Below, one piece after another: positions 28,480-41,270 of a stretch of 64,000 nucleotides of DNA. Origin of the DNA: Atherix ibis (Eukaryota > Arthropoda > Insecta > Diptera > Athericidae); the NCBI GenBank assembly GCA_958298945.1, contig OY282609.1:60112220-60176219 (forward strand), written 5' to 3'. The translations under genes and the position numbers were made by a program. The notes beneath the pieces were generated by a model. It was not told the origin of the DNA. It saw only the letters and a program-made list of their open reading frames with translations, and searched no databases. How positions within the stretch are numbered: the stretch's first letter is position 1; each line of letters opens with the position of its first letter.

Positions 28480-31400
28480 TTACTTTTGCTTAGCAATACT
28501 TGTACTAGTGTGTGTATGTTTGCTTCCACTGAGAACAACGAATGGACTCTGTGTCTCCTTTTGTTTTTGTTGTAACATATTCAATGTTCCCAATGGTGTA
28601 TCGGTTGAACTCATTTTCATCATTAACTGTATGGAAATTAATAAAGAATTATTCGAAATCAAGGAAATGGACTATAAATAGTTCAAAATATTACTTACAC
28701 CTTCCTGTTCGGATTTCTTTAGACGCTTTTCAATTTTATTTTTTCCAGGTCCCTTTCCGTGGAATTTATGTGACAAATATCGGAATGCTTCCTTAGCATT
28801 TAGAACTCGACCGTTGTCGTCGATATATTCTAGTTTTACATTCGGTTTGAATAAATCTCTTTCCTTGAATTCCATTATTGGGCCCGAATGATATCGATCC
28901 CTTCTTCCGAATTTGTCATCCTCACTTAAACAAAAACAGAAAAATATATTTAGTTTGGAATATTTCACACATAGGCAAACGTTTTTGAATAATACTTACT
29001 TGTACGACTTGTCCTCGATTGAGTAGTTCTTAGCCTGTAGATGTGCCATTCTAGAATTGCTTGGTCGATTTTTGTCCTCTTTCTCGAGATAACCTTTTGA
29101 GACGGCTAGCCGTAATGCAGCGGCAACACCAGTACCAACATCGGGCTCCTCATCCAAAATTGCAATTTCTGATACGTCGTTTGAAAATTCATCTGTCCCT
29201 AAACGGAAGGCATCGGGATTAACGGAATTCCAAGTACCGGTAGACGGCTCATCAGCAACTATGGGAGGCTCCAAATTTGCTGGTTTATCTTCGAAATCCT
29301 ACAAATCCGAATAGCGGATCATTAGAATTACTGTCTGAATGTCGAAATATTAACTTTTGGCTAAATCATCACTTACCATTATGTCATTCGAATCTTCATC
29401 ACGATTTCCTGCCATGCCGTATGTCGGAATATCTCCCAAAGTGCGACAGAATTCCGCCGTCGAATTTAGTACAATATGTCCATCTTCCTTCATGTCACTG
29501 TCCGATTCCGGCTCCGATTTGATTTCCTCCTTCAATTTCTCAGTATCAATTTGTAAATCCTTACGGATGACCAATTCCTTCTGTTTTAATTTTCTTGCCT
29601 TGTTCAGTGCACGTTCTAAATCGTTTTCGTCCTCCAATTCGAGTTTTACATTTGATAAATCCTCATGCATTCGTGGCACATCATCAGTTTCCAAACCAAT
29701 TAGTTTCCGTCCTGATCGATTCCCCGAACCACGTCTAAAATTATCATTATTCGACGCTAAAGGCAGTAAATCTTCAGCTTTTAGTTTTTGCCGTATTTTC
29801 TTAACTTTCTTCTTTGGTTTCTTAAACCTAATTGAGAATTTTTTAATAAAATTAATAAGGTCAAAGAGTTTATATAATTAAAAATTACTTTTCCAATTCA
29901 GCAACTGTGTATGTATCCGAAGCGAGATGTATTATTTGATCATTTAAGGTTTCTAATTTTTTTCCCGACAATTTAGATTTTATCTGTAATGAAAAATTGA
30001 AACGAAAATTGAAATATAAAACAGAATTGTTTATATACAAAATCCAAACTCACCTCCAGTAGTCTACGTTTGTGTTCACGTTCCTCTTCGAGATTCTCGC
30101 CGATCACGAAACTTTTCTTTTTTGAATCACCTTCGATTTCGTCGTCATACTTTCCCAAAATGGACCTACCTGCAATTTGCTCAAATTCATCGATTGATTC
30201 CTCGTATGCACTGTAACCGTAAGTATTCGGTTTCTGTTTTCGATTTTCAACGTTTTTTTTATATCGTGCCTCGTCGATAAGATTTACGTTGACCAGTGTA
30301 TCATCTTCGTCAGCCAATACTTCTTTATCTCGAAGAGTCAGAATCATAGAACGACCTTCAGTGAATTCTGCAACATCATGCTCAACTCGTAGACCTTTCA
30401 AATCTCTATCTTTGTAAGCATTCCGTCTGGCGTTCCGAAGATCTTGATCAACTAAATTCCCCACCGAAAATTCAGCATCCATTTCCTCGAGCATTTTTGC
30501 CTGTAATCATTCATTTTATATTATGAATATTATTTTCAAGTGACGAAAATTTTATAAAAATATACCCTGCGCTCAGCTTCTTTGCGGATATCATCCTTCT
30601 TCTTACTTCGCTCAACCCATTTCTTAATATCGTCGACTTCCTCGTCAGACTCCCCTAATGTTAAGACTTTTTTCAATTTTTCCTCAACGGCCCTTTTTTC
30701 TTTTCTTTGTTTCAATTTTTCGCGAAGCTTTTCAGCTTCTTTTTTCTCAGCAATATTATCGGCTGGTTTATGCAAAAATTCACCCCATTCATCTTTAAAT
30801 GAGTTCAAACCCTCTTCGTTGGCTTTATCTGTTGTTATCGATGTCGATGACTCAACTTCTAGAGGCTTCAAGCCTAATTTCGCTCTCAATTTGTTCGTTT
30901 CTTCAATTGAAAGACAGTCTCCTGCCCCGTTCTCGGGAATCGGAGACGGCGTTCTTTCCTTTGCATTGGAAATGATAGGCGCTGGAGGTGCTAAAGGAAC
31001 TTCAATAACATCTGAACCTGAAACAATACAGAAAAACCAAATTTTAACTTTTTTACAACTAACCCATGATGTGGCCATTTTCGCGAATGCGCAATTTCTA
31101 TCTGAGCCCATGAATTGGCTTATTGTTCTGCCATTTCAAACTTACTTGGGGATTAGCATTCTGGTATCTGCAATAAAATAAAAACAAAAAAATACGATGG
31201 ATTACTCAAGCAATCAGAGAAGACGCGAGCTCCGAAAAAGTGACTGTATCATTGGGTACTGATTCCAATTATCATATCGCTTTCTTCTTTTAACCAGCCA
31301 ATTTAACGTTTGTTCGCGTCAGAGCAGATCTTACTGTCTCTTTGAAGAAATAACATAAAATATTCATCGACTTACTATCACTGTGGTAGATCTCGTGGAT

Positions 31401-31703
31401 CAGATCCTCGGAATGGGGCTGTTCCCGTTTGCGCTTGTGTTCTTTGCGTTTTTTGTGATGAACATATCGTTTAGTATTCTCTCGATCTCGGCCACGAAAC
31501 TCAACAGAGATCTTTATTGGCGTCCGGGAACGTGACCGTGTTTTGGAGTGGTGCTTATGATGGTGCTTCCGTGATGCCGATTGCGATTTGTCACGACTGC
31601 GGCTGTAGTTGTCAGGAGAATGATCCAGCGAAGGAGAACGTGATTTGCGTTTATGCTTCTTACTATCACGGTCCCGTTTATGCTTTTTCGACGAAGACCC
31701 CAT
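28480..31703 (-). CDS. SART1: U4/U6.U5 tri-snRNP-associated protein 1 (SART1/Snu66), 8 exons, 814 aa
   Basis: Nuclear splicing factor of the U4/U6.U5 tri-snRNP, needed for spliceosome activation. Exons (- strand): 31703-31376, 31017-30566, 30500-30054, 29983-29889, 29827-29377, 29298-29000, 28924-28699 and 28626-28480. All junctions have GT/AG and consistent phase. The total of 814 aa compares with 800 in human as I recall. The N-terminus (residues 1-100) is an RS-rich and KH-rich tail ([18 protein letters not shown]). [17 protein letters not shown] near 147 is the HIND motif that binds Hub1/UBL5. Further family blocks are [15 protein letters not shown] ([14 protein letters not shown]), [55 protein letters not shown] and [10 protein letters not shown]. 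It lies head to tail with esc and tail to tail with the PGGHG-like gene. Confidence 0.95.
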
Positions 31704-31939
31704 AATTTCAAAATTGCGTATTAGATTCTTAAAAGTTTCACTAAGAACAAGTCACTCCCAAAAATCATTACAACAAATGTCAACTTTTCACTCTAACCTC
31801 AAATGGCGTCACTTATTTTTTTAACTTTTAAATGTTGTTCGTTCTGAAAGAGGCTATCGATAAGGCAGTACACTATAATATCTGGCGGTTTTTTTTGCAA
31901 ATTTCCCAAATAATATAAAGAAAATATTCTTTGTAAAAT

Positions 31940-31945
31940 TTTATT
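31940..31945 (-). terminator. Candidate poly(A) signal of esc
   Basis: AATAAA on the - strand about 180 bp after the esc stop codon at 32127. It falls between esc and the SART1 start (31703), so esc 3' processing and the SART1 promoter share about 420 bp. Confidence 0.45.
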
Positions 31946-32126
31946 ATATCATAATTAAAAAAATTATAAATAACTTATCTAGAAATTTATACAATTTTTG
32001 TCAGTGCTTTTAAGAAAAATTTCCAGAATATGAATTTTTAATTAAATCTAAATATTTAAATATAATAAAAATAATGAAATAATAAAATTATTGTACAATT
32101 GTAGAAAATACTATTAATCTATGATT

Positions 32127-33603
32127 CTAAGTTCTGTCCCATCTCCATACGGTGCCATCGTCACAGACGCATATAAGAATATCGCCATCGCGTGAAAATG
32201 AAGTTTGTCGAATCGCAGTAATACATTTCGTATGCACTAATGTACTGCACCGAGCATGGTTCGGATCGTTTACATCCAATTCCCACACAAAAGTCTTTCC
32301 GCTTTGATTTCCCAATGCCATCGTTTTATGCCAATAATCGAGTGCGAACCGAATAAACCAAATTTCACATTCTTTATAGTCGAAACGATGTATAATGGTT
32401 GTTGATGAGTCGCTCTGCTTTGCCTCAGCCGCACCGATTCGGCCAGGTTTCCAGCAGACAATAGAGTTTTCACAAGATTTCGATAGTACAAAATCTCCCA
32501 TCCATTGGACACAATCGACATAGTTCCGGTGAATATCACGAGTTGAGAAGTCGGGAAAATGTTCTTTGACTGAGTCAAATGGCTTAACACTCTTATTGGG
32601 ATTAAAATTGTAGCTGTTCCGAATTGCATTGTGCATATCGGCCTTGTCGAGTCGCCAGAGTTTGAGCGAATGGTCCATTCCACATGACATTATACGATCG
32701 CCCTTCAAATCAAAATCTGCACTTAGAACTTCGTCGCGATGACCTTCAACACCGCCGAATATTGCAATGCATACGTCCGATAAGACATTCCAAAGCCGCA
32801 AAGAATGATCTTTACTAGCCGATAGTAGTATGTACGGTTTTTTTGGGTGAAATTTCAACTCGTTGATTGCATGTCCATGGCCAATGTAGTTTTTCGTGCA
32901 GGCCTGAATTGCTGGACTGAAAATACGTATCACACCACGCAGTCCAGCTGCAGCAAGAATTGGTCTTCCTGTTTCAAGTTCATATGACCAAGCGCATGTA
33001 TAAAATATTTCGTCAGGCTGAAAAATATGAAATAAAAGTGCTTTTTTTAATAATATTTCTTCAAATTTGCTCTCCTAATTAACTCACATCCGGATCTGCA
33101 TAGCATTGAAGAAGTTTTATGCCTCCATTGAGCTGACATTCGTATACCGAAACTCTATTGCTTCCAACTGATGCGAATATTGATGGTTCACCCTTCTTTA
33201 AATTGTGATTGAATTGCGCTCCGAATAACGGTTGGCCATGATCCTCTTTCACATAACACCTAAAGGGAAAATATCACTTCTAGATAATGCGGATTTAATT
33301 TATTAAAATAGACAAAAACTTACACAAATCGATATGGAGACTTCGCTACTTTCGCTACCTTTTTCTTCTTTTTTTTTAATTTTCTATTTGTTGGAGTTGC
33401 ACTTCGAGATGTATTTGTTGTAGATGTACTAACCAAACTCCCAGTTTCATCCTGCAAACATATTTTCGATTTAAGTATTCCCTTTGTTTATATCACGTAA
33501 CCTACAAAAATCTACTTACGGCTTCATCACCCGATTCTTCTGATATATCGTGGTTATTATCTTCAACCGGTTGCGGGGCTTTCATAGCATTATCGCATTT
33601 CAT
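32127..33603 (-). CDS. esc: Polycomb protein esc / EED, PRC2 subunit, 4 exons, 424 aa
   Basis: WD40 beta-propeller core subunit of Polycomb repressive complex 2. It scaffolds the E(z) methyltransferase and reads H3K27me3 in the nucleus. Exons (- strand): 33603-33520, 33451-33324, 33259-33088 and 33017-32127, all with GT/AG and matching phases; 424 aa against about 425 for Drosophila ESC as I recall. Residues 1-70 are acidic, Ser/Thr-rich and then Lys-rich ([10 protein letters not shown]), with no domain. From [19 protein letters not shown] the propeller begins. WD-type blocks include [76 protein letters not shown] and [15 protein letters not shown] at the end. The aromatic-cage stretch reads IWF where I recall IWY in mammalian EED. 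It shares a divergent promoter region with Mad. Confidence 0.96.
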
Positions 33604-34100
33604 TATTAGCTACTTAAATAGTATGCATTCTTTTTATAAATTTTATAAAATTAACTAATTGCTGATAAGACAATCAGGCTTCCTTTCGCATTCTAACTAA
33701 AAATTGGCGGGCTACCGTAATTAAAATGTCACTGTCATTATGCATTCCCGCCTTTTTTATAAATTTTATAAATTCAAATCGTATCGTAATAAATTATCTC
33801 AATTTTTACTATCTATTTTTTTCTCTACAAATTTTCCATTATTATATTTTTATTAATATTTTCTATTGTGAAACTTAATTGATTTTATATTGACTATTTT
33901 TTAGAAACTTCAAATTATATGGTAAATTTAGTTTAAAAATATCCGTTAGAGGGTATTGACATTGATAAGGTATATGGAAGCGTAACTGGACAATTGCATC
34001 TAACTTCGGTTGAGGAGATAAATTCTATCTATCCCCCTCTAAGATACATAATTTAAGAAAGAGTAAACGAAGAAAGTATTGTATTTGGTTGGTTTCGCGA
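33604..34100. promoter_or_regulatory. Divergent promoter region between esc and Mad
   Basis: About 500 bp separates the esc start codon (- strand) from the probable Mad 5' UTR exon (+ strand). Near esc there are two E2F-like motifs, TTGGCGGG at 33704-33711 and TTCCCGCC at 33745-33752, close together and in opposite senses. No TATA box stands out. The assignment rests on gene orientation; start sites are not seen directly. Confidence 0.45.
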
Positions 34101-34921
34101 GCACAGACTGCTTTACGTTCGATTTCTCTCGGTGCTAAACAACAAAATTCGGATATTCGTCGGATCTAAATAACAGAATTTCATTTGAATATGTTAAGTT
34201 GATAACAGGGAGAGAGTTTATTATAAAAGTGATAAAATATCTTTGATATCGATTGATTTTAGTATTTTTATTAGTTAAGAAATAGTGCGTAGACTTTTTG
34301 TCGCCGAAGGTGAAAAAAGGCAAAAAGTCAAAAAAAGAAAAAATTTTGTAGCAAGTAAAAAAAAAGTCTCAAAGATAAAAAAGAGAAAGAGTGAAACCGA
34401 TATACACAAAACCAAAAAGCTATTTGGCTGAGTGACGCGAATAGCAAATGCCGTGGTGTTCGTTGCTGTCGCTATCGTTGGGTCCGCCGTGGTTTTGCTT
34501 TTGGTTGTGTTTGTTGAATTGGCAGCAAATAGACATAACCGTACGGAATCGAGTCAAAGAACAAAATATCGCATAAAATAGAGGCAATCGCATTCTAAAT
34601 ATCCCAAAAGAAAAAGTGAAATATTTGCAAGCAGACAAATAAAACAAATACAAAAATAAGCCAACGAAAAAGTCCAAATGTGTGTACTAAGGACATAAAC
34701 AAAGCCCAAAAATTCAAGTCCCCATATCTGAGAATTCAAGTGCAGTTAAAATAGTGTCGTTTTCGTTTTTTCATTTATCCTCTTTCACTAACTCCATTTA
34801 TTTCTTTTCCCCTAATAACTTTTTCTTTCACATAGTTTTTTATCTAATTTTGTATCTGCCGATTACATTTTAACAATAAAACAAAAGGAGCCAAAGCGCG
34901 AAAGTGATTGAAATTGAACGG
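34101..34921 (+). other. Probable 5' UTR exon of Mad
   Basis: The stretch is richer in CG and in mixed sequence than its surroundings, and has no conserved open frame. It ends in a strong donor (GAACGG followed by GTGAGTGTG, exon end at 34921). The only acceptor I can pair it with is TACTATAG at 42798-42805, 35 bp before the Mad start codon. This would give a 7.9-kb first intron. The 5' boundary is a guess. Confidence 0.4.
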
Positions 34922-37900
34922 GTGAGTGTGTATGTGCATATACACACATGTGTAGTTTGCACAATTGTAAAACAACCAAAGCTAAACTAAAAATCTAAAA
35001 AATAGTCTCTAAGCAAAAACATAAATCGCGATAGCTATTATGATAAATGTGTGAGCGAAAGAAATTATACGCATCGAATGCGTGATCTGTTAGAGCGAGA
35101 TATAATATTTCGACATATGTATACATATTTATTTACATTGTATGCATGGGCGAATGTGTTTCGTTATTATTTACTATTATTATTTTTTTATTTTTTTTAA
35201 AGTAATCTACTTGAATAGTCTAATAGAAAAGAGATATACAAATGAATAAAGTGTCAGAAAAAGAAAAAGAAGAAGAAAAACCAGAGAAGAAATCGGAATT
35301 TTATTGATTTTTTTCTCTCTCAAAATTCTCTTTTGCCAATTCATTCGATTAGTTGGATATGATATTTTTTCCAGGAAAAAGTACTTCAAATCGAATGAAA
35401 TCATCATATTTTATTTTATTTATTTACAATTACTTCTCTTTACCATTTTTGGTTTTCTTAAATATGAAAAATCGTCTCAATGCAAACGTTCAAGAATGGG
35501 AGCAGAACAGCCATCGATAAATAAAATTGCAGGAATTCGTAGGCGACAAAAAACACTTGACAGAAAAATTATGTGATTCATTATATTTTCACCTGAAACT
35601 CTGAAAGCATAAATAATGTATTTTTCAATGAATGTTAGATGGTATAACTCAAATTTAAAAAAAAATAAGCGAAAAGCAACATTTTCCCCAAATTGGGAAT
35701 TTTTAAAAGACTTGATTGAGCTACGGGAGTGTGGAGTGAGTACCTGTCAAATTTATTAGAAGTACCACCTACAAGAATCTCTGGTTTCTGTCTATGCTGA
35801 TTGTTTGTTTCCTTTGCTCATATTTTATTGTCTCTCGATGTCATTCGTAATAATAATACTATTAATTATTGTTACCATTAATAAAATTTTTTTTTTTTTA
35901 AAAGGGGAAACATAACCAAAAAATTTTTATTTTTTTTGACAATACCTGTTTATATTACTCTGAGTCATTTGTTTACAATTCAAAATATTTTCCGAAGAAA
36001 TCGCCAACGAGAATATGGAAGACTTTTTTTATCAATACAAAAATATGTATGTCGCCAATGAATAAGTTCATATAAAATAAATTCAAACATTAAAGAATTA
36101 AACACTTTTTTATCAGTAAAAAATTAATCAACCAAATAAATCTGATAAAAAAGTTTCTTCTGATTATTTATTATGCACTTTTTTTTAGGTAAAGAAGATA
36201 TTAAGGAAAAGTATAATTTTTCTCCAATATCAAATAACAGATCAAATACAGTTGTTTTCTTCTATTTATACATAAATACCCGTTTGTTTTTTGACAATCA
36301 AGCAAATTTTAATAATGGGCGCCAAAATTTTTCAATTGCTGAGGGTAAGTTAAAAATAAATGAATATGGAAATTTCATTGTATTTTTGTGCTACACACAT
36401 GTTTTCTACTTTCCTATACCCTGAGCAAGACACAAAACAGTTGTAAAAAAATGTCAATAAATATAACTGAAAATTATTTAAAAATTAATGTCAAAATGTT
36501 TTTTTTGTTTTCAATTTTATGTAACAACCGTCTTTGCTGTGCATTTTTAATAATAAAATTTGTGATTAACATTTTTAAATATTTTTTGTTTAAATATATT
36601 TTTTACCTATTTATTATGATGTGTCTTACAATAATTAAATTTCTTTAAACAAAACCACCTGCTATCCTGGTACTGATTTATTTCATTTTATAAATAATCG
36701 AATTTTATGATAAATAAAAACGTAAAACAAGGAGGAAATTTTTTTCGTATGACGCAATGTTTCTATGGTTACAGATAATTTTTAAGGTAGACCCAAAGAG
36801 CAGCGCATCTTACGGTTATTAAGTATCTCTAATAGACCCTTAAAATCAGTTTACACATATAGATGAAGTGAACATTTCGTTGCCAAAAATCCAATCGTAT
36901 TTTTTAAGCTCTTATTAGAAAAAATGTGGGCGAAAAATGATTATTGTAAGGTGAAATAGAAGTTCTTCTGAGTAGTTTTGTAATATGTATAGTTTACTTT
37001 TCATTAAAATTTCTTTATGAAAGAGTTAAAAAAATAATAAATCTCAAATGGGGATTTAGATGAATTTTCCGGTTCCTGTGTGTTCTGTATTGTATTGATT
37101 TCCGAAACATTGAACAAATTGGATTTTCAGTTTTAGTTATCATTATTTTAAAAAATATTTCTAAAAAGGGTGAAATTTTCTTGAAAATTTCCTATGCAGT
37201 CTAGAATGCCGCCTTAGAGAGAATTTATCATGGAAAAATTTAAATCTTATAAAAAAGTTCCTTTGTGGTCTAAAAAATCTGCTTTTCCCTGATAGTATTG
37301 AACTTTTTTTTTTACATTTAAATTTACGAATATTAAATCTTGAGAAAGTAAAATATTTTAATTACAAAATTTGTCTTCATAAATAAAAAGATTGAAATAA
37401 ACAAAAAAAATAGAAAAATTTACAATTAGCAATTTTTTATTAATTGTTTTTTATTCTCAAAATTAAATGAAAAACTTTCTAAAATTTTAGTTTATAATAA
37501 GTTCCTTGAGACGAAAACAATCTTTATTCCTAGACACTATTTTTTTTTATATAGCTCCAATAATTCTCAGTTTTTGTTTTACATTCTAAAACAAGTTTAG
37601 GAAATTTTGCTTAAAAACTAGTTTAAAAATAATACGAAATGCTTGACGATTCAAAAAGAGAGATATGAAGAGTACAATTCTACCTTACGCAAGGTATATA
37701 GAAGAGCCTCCTCTAACATACATCAAATAAAAAAGAAACAATAAAAAAATTGTCTTGTTTGTTTGTTTCCTCTTGATTGCGTGATTTCTTAGAAATATCA
37801 CAACTTGTGCATAAGTAAATATTAAAAGGAATATATAAAAACAGGAACGAATACTGCAAAAAAGATAAAAATTAAAATTAAATTAAAAAGAAAAACCACA

Positions 37901-38689
37901 GAAATTGATGAAGATAGAAGGAAATCGAATGTGCTTACATCGATGGTTGTATTATGATGTTGTAATAGGCTCGCGAATTACAACCAGCCGTAAAAAAAAG
38001 ATTGCTAGAAAAAAGAGGAACATTTTTGCACATTGTCCCTCTTCGGTGAATAATAAGAAGTGGACAATGAATTGTCTATATTGACTGGCGACAAGGCATG
38101 AGTAAATATCGTGTAGGATCGGTAGTGCAATACCGGTGATATTAGTGTCGATATTGTTATTTTTGTAGCCGCAGAGGTCTAAGCAAAGAAACTTCTATTT
38201 TCTGTCCATAATCTTCTTCTAACTAGTCTCTAGGTTTGGAATAAAAATTCTATCGGCTATCAGGGTTAAGATAGCGGCAATTTGCTTTTAATTCCGCTAA
38301 AGGCGAAGACAAGAGACACGTTTGATAGTTTTTTGTCTGTTTAATCAGTTGTTCGTATTTTTAGTAAATTTTTTTTAGTTTTTTTTTTTTTTACTTTTAA
38401 AGCCACAATATTTACTCATCTCTTCTTATTGGTGGATTTTTGCATGTTTCGTGGGTCGAATTTCCTTGAAAATAATTTTTGGATTGCTGCAAGATATCCG
38501 CGTGCATATTAGAAGTGAAAAATAAAATAGATACTGACAATCATATAACTCCAAGGTCTGGAGAGTGAATATTTTTTTTTTCATTACTCTAATATCTTTC
38601 AAGATGGCAAATAAAAAATGAGCATTTTTAGCCCAGGAATATAGTTATGGAATGTAAAATCGACGAACGAACCTGAATGTTTTTTTTCT

Positions 38690-39400
38690 TCAACTTTTTA
38701 GATGGCTGATTTTTTTGCAATAATTTTATTTTATTTTTATACATCAATGTTATCCTTTTCGAAGTAGTTCCTCTCGGCAGTTATACATCGGTGGAAGCCT
38801 TGTTTCCACAGCAGTACTGGTAGTCTTCAAATGAAATCGCTTTCAGTTTTTTGGTTAGAGTCATTTGGTTGTTATCGACAACAGACGTCCATTCAAGTAA
38901 TTTTTTATCTTGGGGAACAAAAAAAAGTCTCACAGAATTTGATTAGATGAATAGAGTTGGGCTTTATTCTGGCCAAACTTCATTGGTGGGGGTGCGTGTC
39001 TAACAGGGGGCGTTGTTATGGTGATGCATCCAAGTGTTTGCAATGTTCAATTTGATGCGAAAAACTCTGTTTTTGAGCCTTTCAAAAATTCAATCGTCAC
39101 CTTTAATGTTAAAAGACTTTCTCAATAGTCCTCATTCGTTCTACATTTTTATCACTATATAATGTTGAAGGCTTCCCCGAGAGAGATTCATCTGCAACTG
39201 CTTCTCGGCCCTTCAAAAATGCTTTTTTATCGCCGAAAAACTTGTGCTCTTAGTGACGTTGCTCCAAATTCCGCTGTTCCATTTTTCGCGACGCACTACA
39301 AGAATATTCACTCATAACGAGTTTGAAACGTATTCTGAATGTCTAGGAGGCACTAACGTACAAGCTATGTAGAAAGGAGATCTGCAGTGCTGCCACATTG
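38690..39400 (-). pseudogene. Decayed mariner transposase in the Mad intron
   Basis: On the - strand, 39030-38960 reads MHHHNNAPC followed by a stop, the remains of a HHDNAPCHT catalytic block. Then come KAQLYSSNQIL, a stop, and DFFLFPKIKNYLNGRLLSI, corresponding to PPYSPDLAPCDFFLFPKLK. Towards 38760 CGNKASTDV and RGTTSKRITL resemble the usual C-terminus. Many stops and frameshifts make it old. The wording is closest to the family G fragment at 6012-6360. Inverted repeats were not found. Confidence 0.6.
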
Positions 39401-40499
39401 CTCTTAGTGATTTCATTAATACTCTTAAGCCACACCCCGTACGATTTCTTACAGTTTCCAAAAATCCTGATATTTTAAGGTGTTTATAAAATGTATTCTT
39501 AATTTTAAGAATGGAGATTTGAAAAGAAGAAAAAAAGAAATTCTTTTATTTTAGTAAATTATATGACCAAAAAGATGTGAGAACATTTATTTCGAAATTT
39601 AATTAAATTGTGTAAAATTTTGTGAGTTTCTTTAAATTTTCTAAAAATGCAATTAACGGAAATTTTTACTAAGTAGTAAAGTGGGTATTGTTTTACGTAA
39701 AAATATAATCTCAAATTTGGAGACTTTCATACGAATAGTTAAGTAACGGATAAGACTGCACTCAATTGGGGGGAAATTAATAACAAAAGAACTTTTTATA
39801 TACATTTTCGAAAAATATTTTTTATAAAAAAATATTGTCCATCTCATTGGATTATCGTAGAACATTTGTGAGGTTTTTTTTAAAAAATTTTATACAGTCA
39901 TTTTTAGAAAAGACAATATTTTTTTTGTAAAAATATTTTTCGAAAATGTACATACAAAGTTCTTTTGTTCGAGGAATTAAAATAGAAAGAACCTTTGAAT
40001 TTGAAATTTAGAATGTGACATAGCGGATACGAAAGAAGAAAACTCCTTTCGAAAAAAATCAATTGACATCTTATTGATTTCAATAAAAATGTTCGAACAA
40101 TTTTTTTTTATTTTCGCAAATTTTCAAAAAAAATATAAAATTTAAAATTTGGACAGCCATACAAGCGGAAGGAAACACTAGACAAAAAATGAATTGAAAT
40201 CTTGTTCATTTTTATAGATATTTAAAAGTAGTTAGGTTAAGGGTGGGGTTGTAGGTCTAAAAAATGAAAAATTTGCAAAATTATAAAATTTTTTAATCAA
40301 GTTTAGCTCTTGTAATGACTAAAAAGAAGGATTACTAAACAAATAACAACGAAGAAATCTTTTCGAGGAACCTGCCTTTCCTTTCTGGTCACGAGATGGT
40401 TTCCTTTTCGATCATGAGGAGGCTTCCTCTTTGATGCTGTATCTACTTCAAGACGATGACATTAATAAGGAAGACACAACTAACGAACGATCTGGACAG

Positions 40500-41270
40500 A
40501 TGTTTGTTAACAAGTATTAGAAGAAAAGGAAAACGTAGAATGATGGGACTATGATGGACCTTCCATAACGTACGTTCATCATCTTATCAAGGCCGAGAAA
40601 AGTTTCTTGTGGGTCGAAATAAAACGTTGGAAGCGCTCTGTCCGACATGACGGACAGCAACTCGATTTGTTTTATACGCTGCCGGTGGTGAGCCTGTCCA
40701 TAAAAGAGTAAACACCGTCCGACAGTAGACAACAACCAACGACACACGAAACGATGGAAGACGACGACGTGTTCTTACGAGTACTTGGCAATCATAACAA
40801 TTACCGCGTTGTCCACTGCACTCCACCACCACACCTTCCTTGATGAGAATTCTGATTACTTTGCAGGCCTTCGTTGAATCTATGAGAAATTTTCTAGTTT
40901 TTTTAATATTCATTTCCATTTTGCCTTTACAAGGGGAGCTACTAGAATGTATGGATTGGGAATGATAAAAGGAATTGTCTGGAGGAGAAGAACGCACGCT
41001 GTTTATCATTTTATCGTTCACGTTATCTACGCTAGATAAGTTGACGCGGAATTTTTGCAAAAAGGGAAGAATATGTTAACAAAACCATACAATCATATTT
41101 ATCCCCCTCTACACATAGGGTTAGCCAACGGTTATGTTGGATGGATGTGGTTGTTGGTTGAGGCTGTCGCCATGATTATGACTGACTATACTCGAACAAG
41201 GGGAGTAAATTGTCATACTCGCTCGGTAGGCCAGTTTGTGATTTGTTATGGTCGTCAATAGTAGAAGTGC
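40500..41270. other. Less AT-rich patch in the Mad intron
   Basis: Compared with flanks this stretch has many more G and C bases and several overlapping open frames, the longest 157 codons on the - strand (41060-40587). None shows a recognisable domain, and there is no clear splice context. It may be a regulatory region, an old repeat or an unrecognised exon. Confidence 0.3.

Noticed and set aside
29357..29881. A 174-codon + strand open frame, Ser/Phe-rich.
   Set aside because: It is the complement of SART1 exon 5; the - strand reading has clear SART1 motifs.
31144..31165. A possible 22-bp micro-exon of SART1 between exons 1 and 2 (- strand, flanked by AG and GT).
   Set aside because: Its length breaks the phase: exon 1 leaves one base and exon 2 needs one base. 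Direct joining gives the expected reading [12 protein letters not shown].
30582..31181. A 199-codon + strand open frame.
   Set aside because: It is a shadow of SART1 exon 2 on the - strand, where the HIND motif is found.
40587..41060. A 157-codon open frame on the - strand in the Mad intron.
   Set aside because: No domain, signal or splice context could be recognised. Kept only as a compositional patch.
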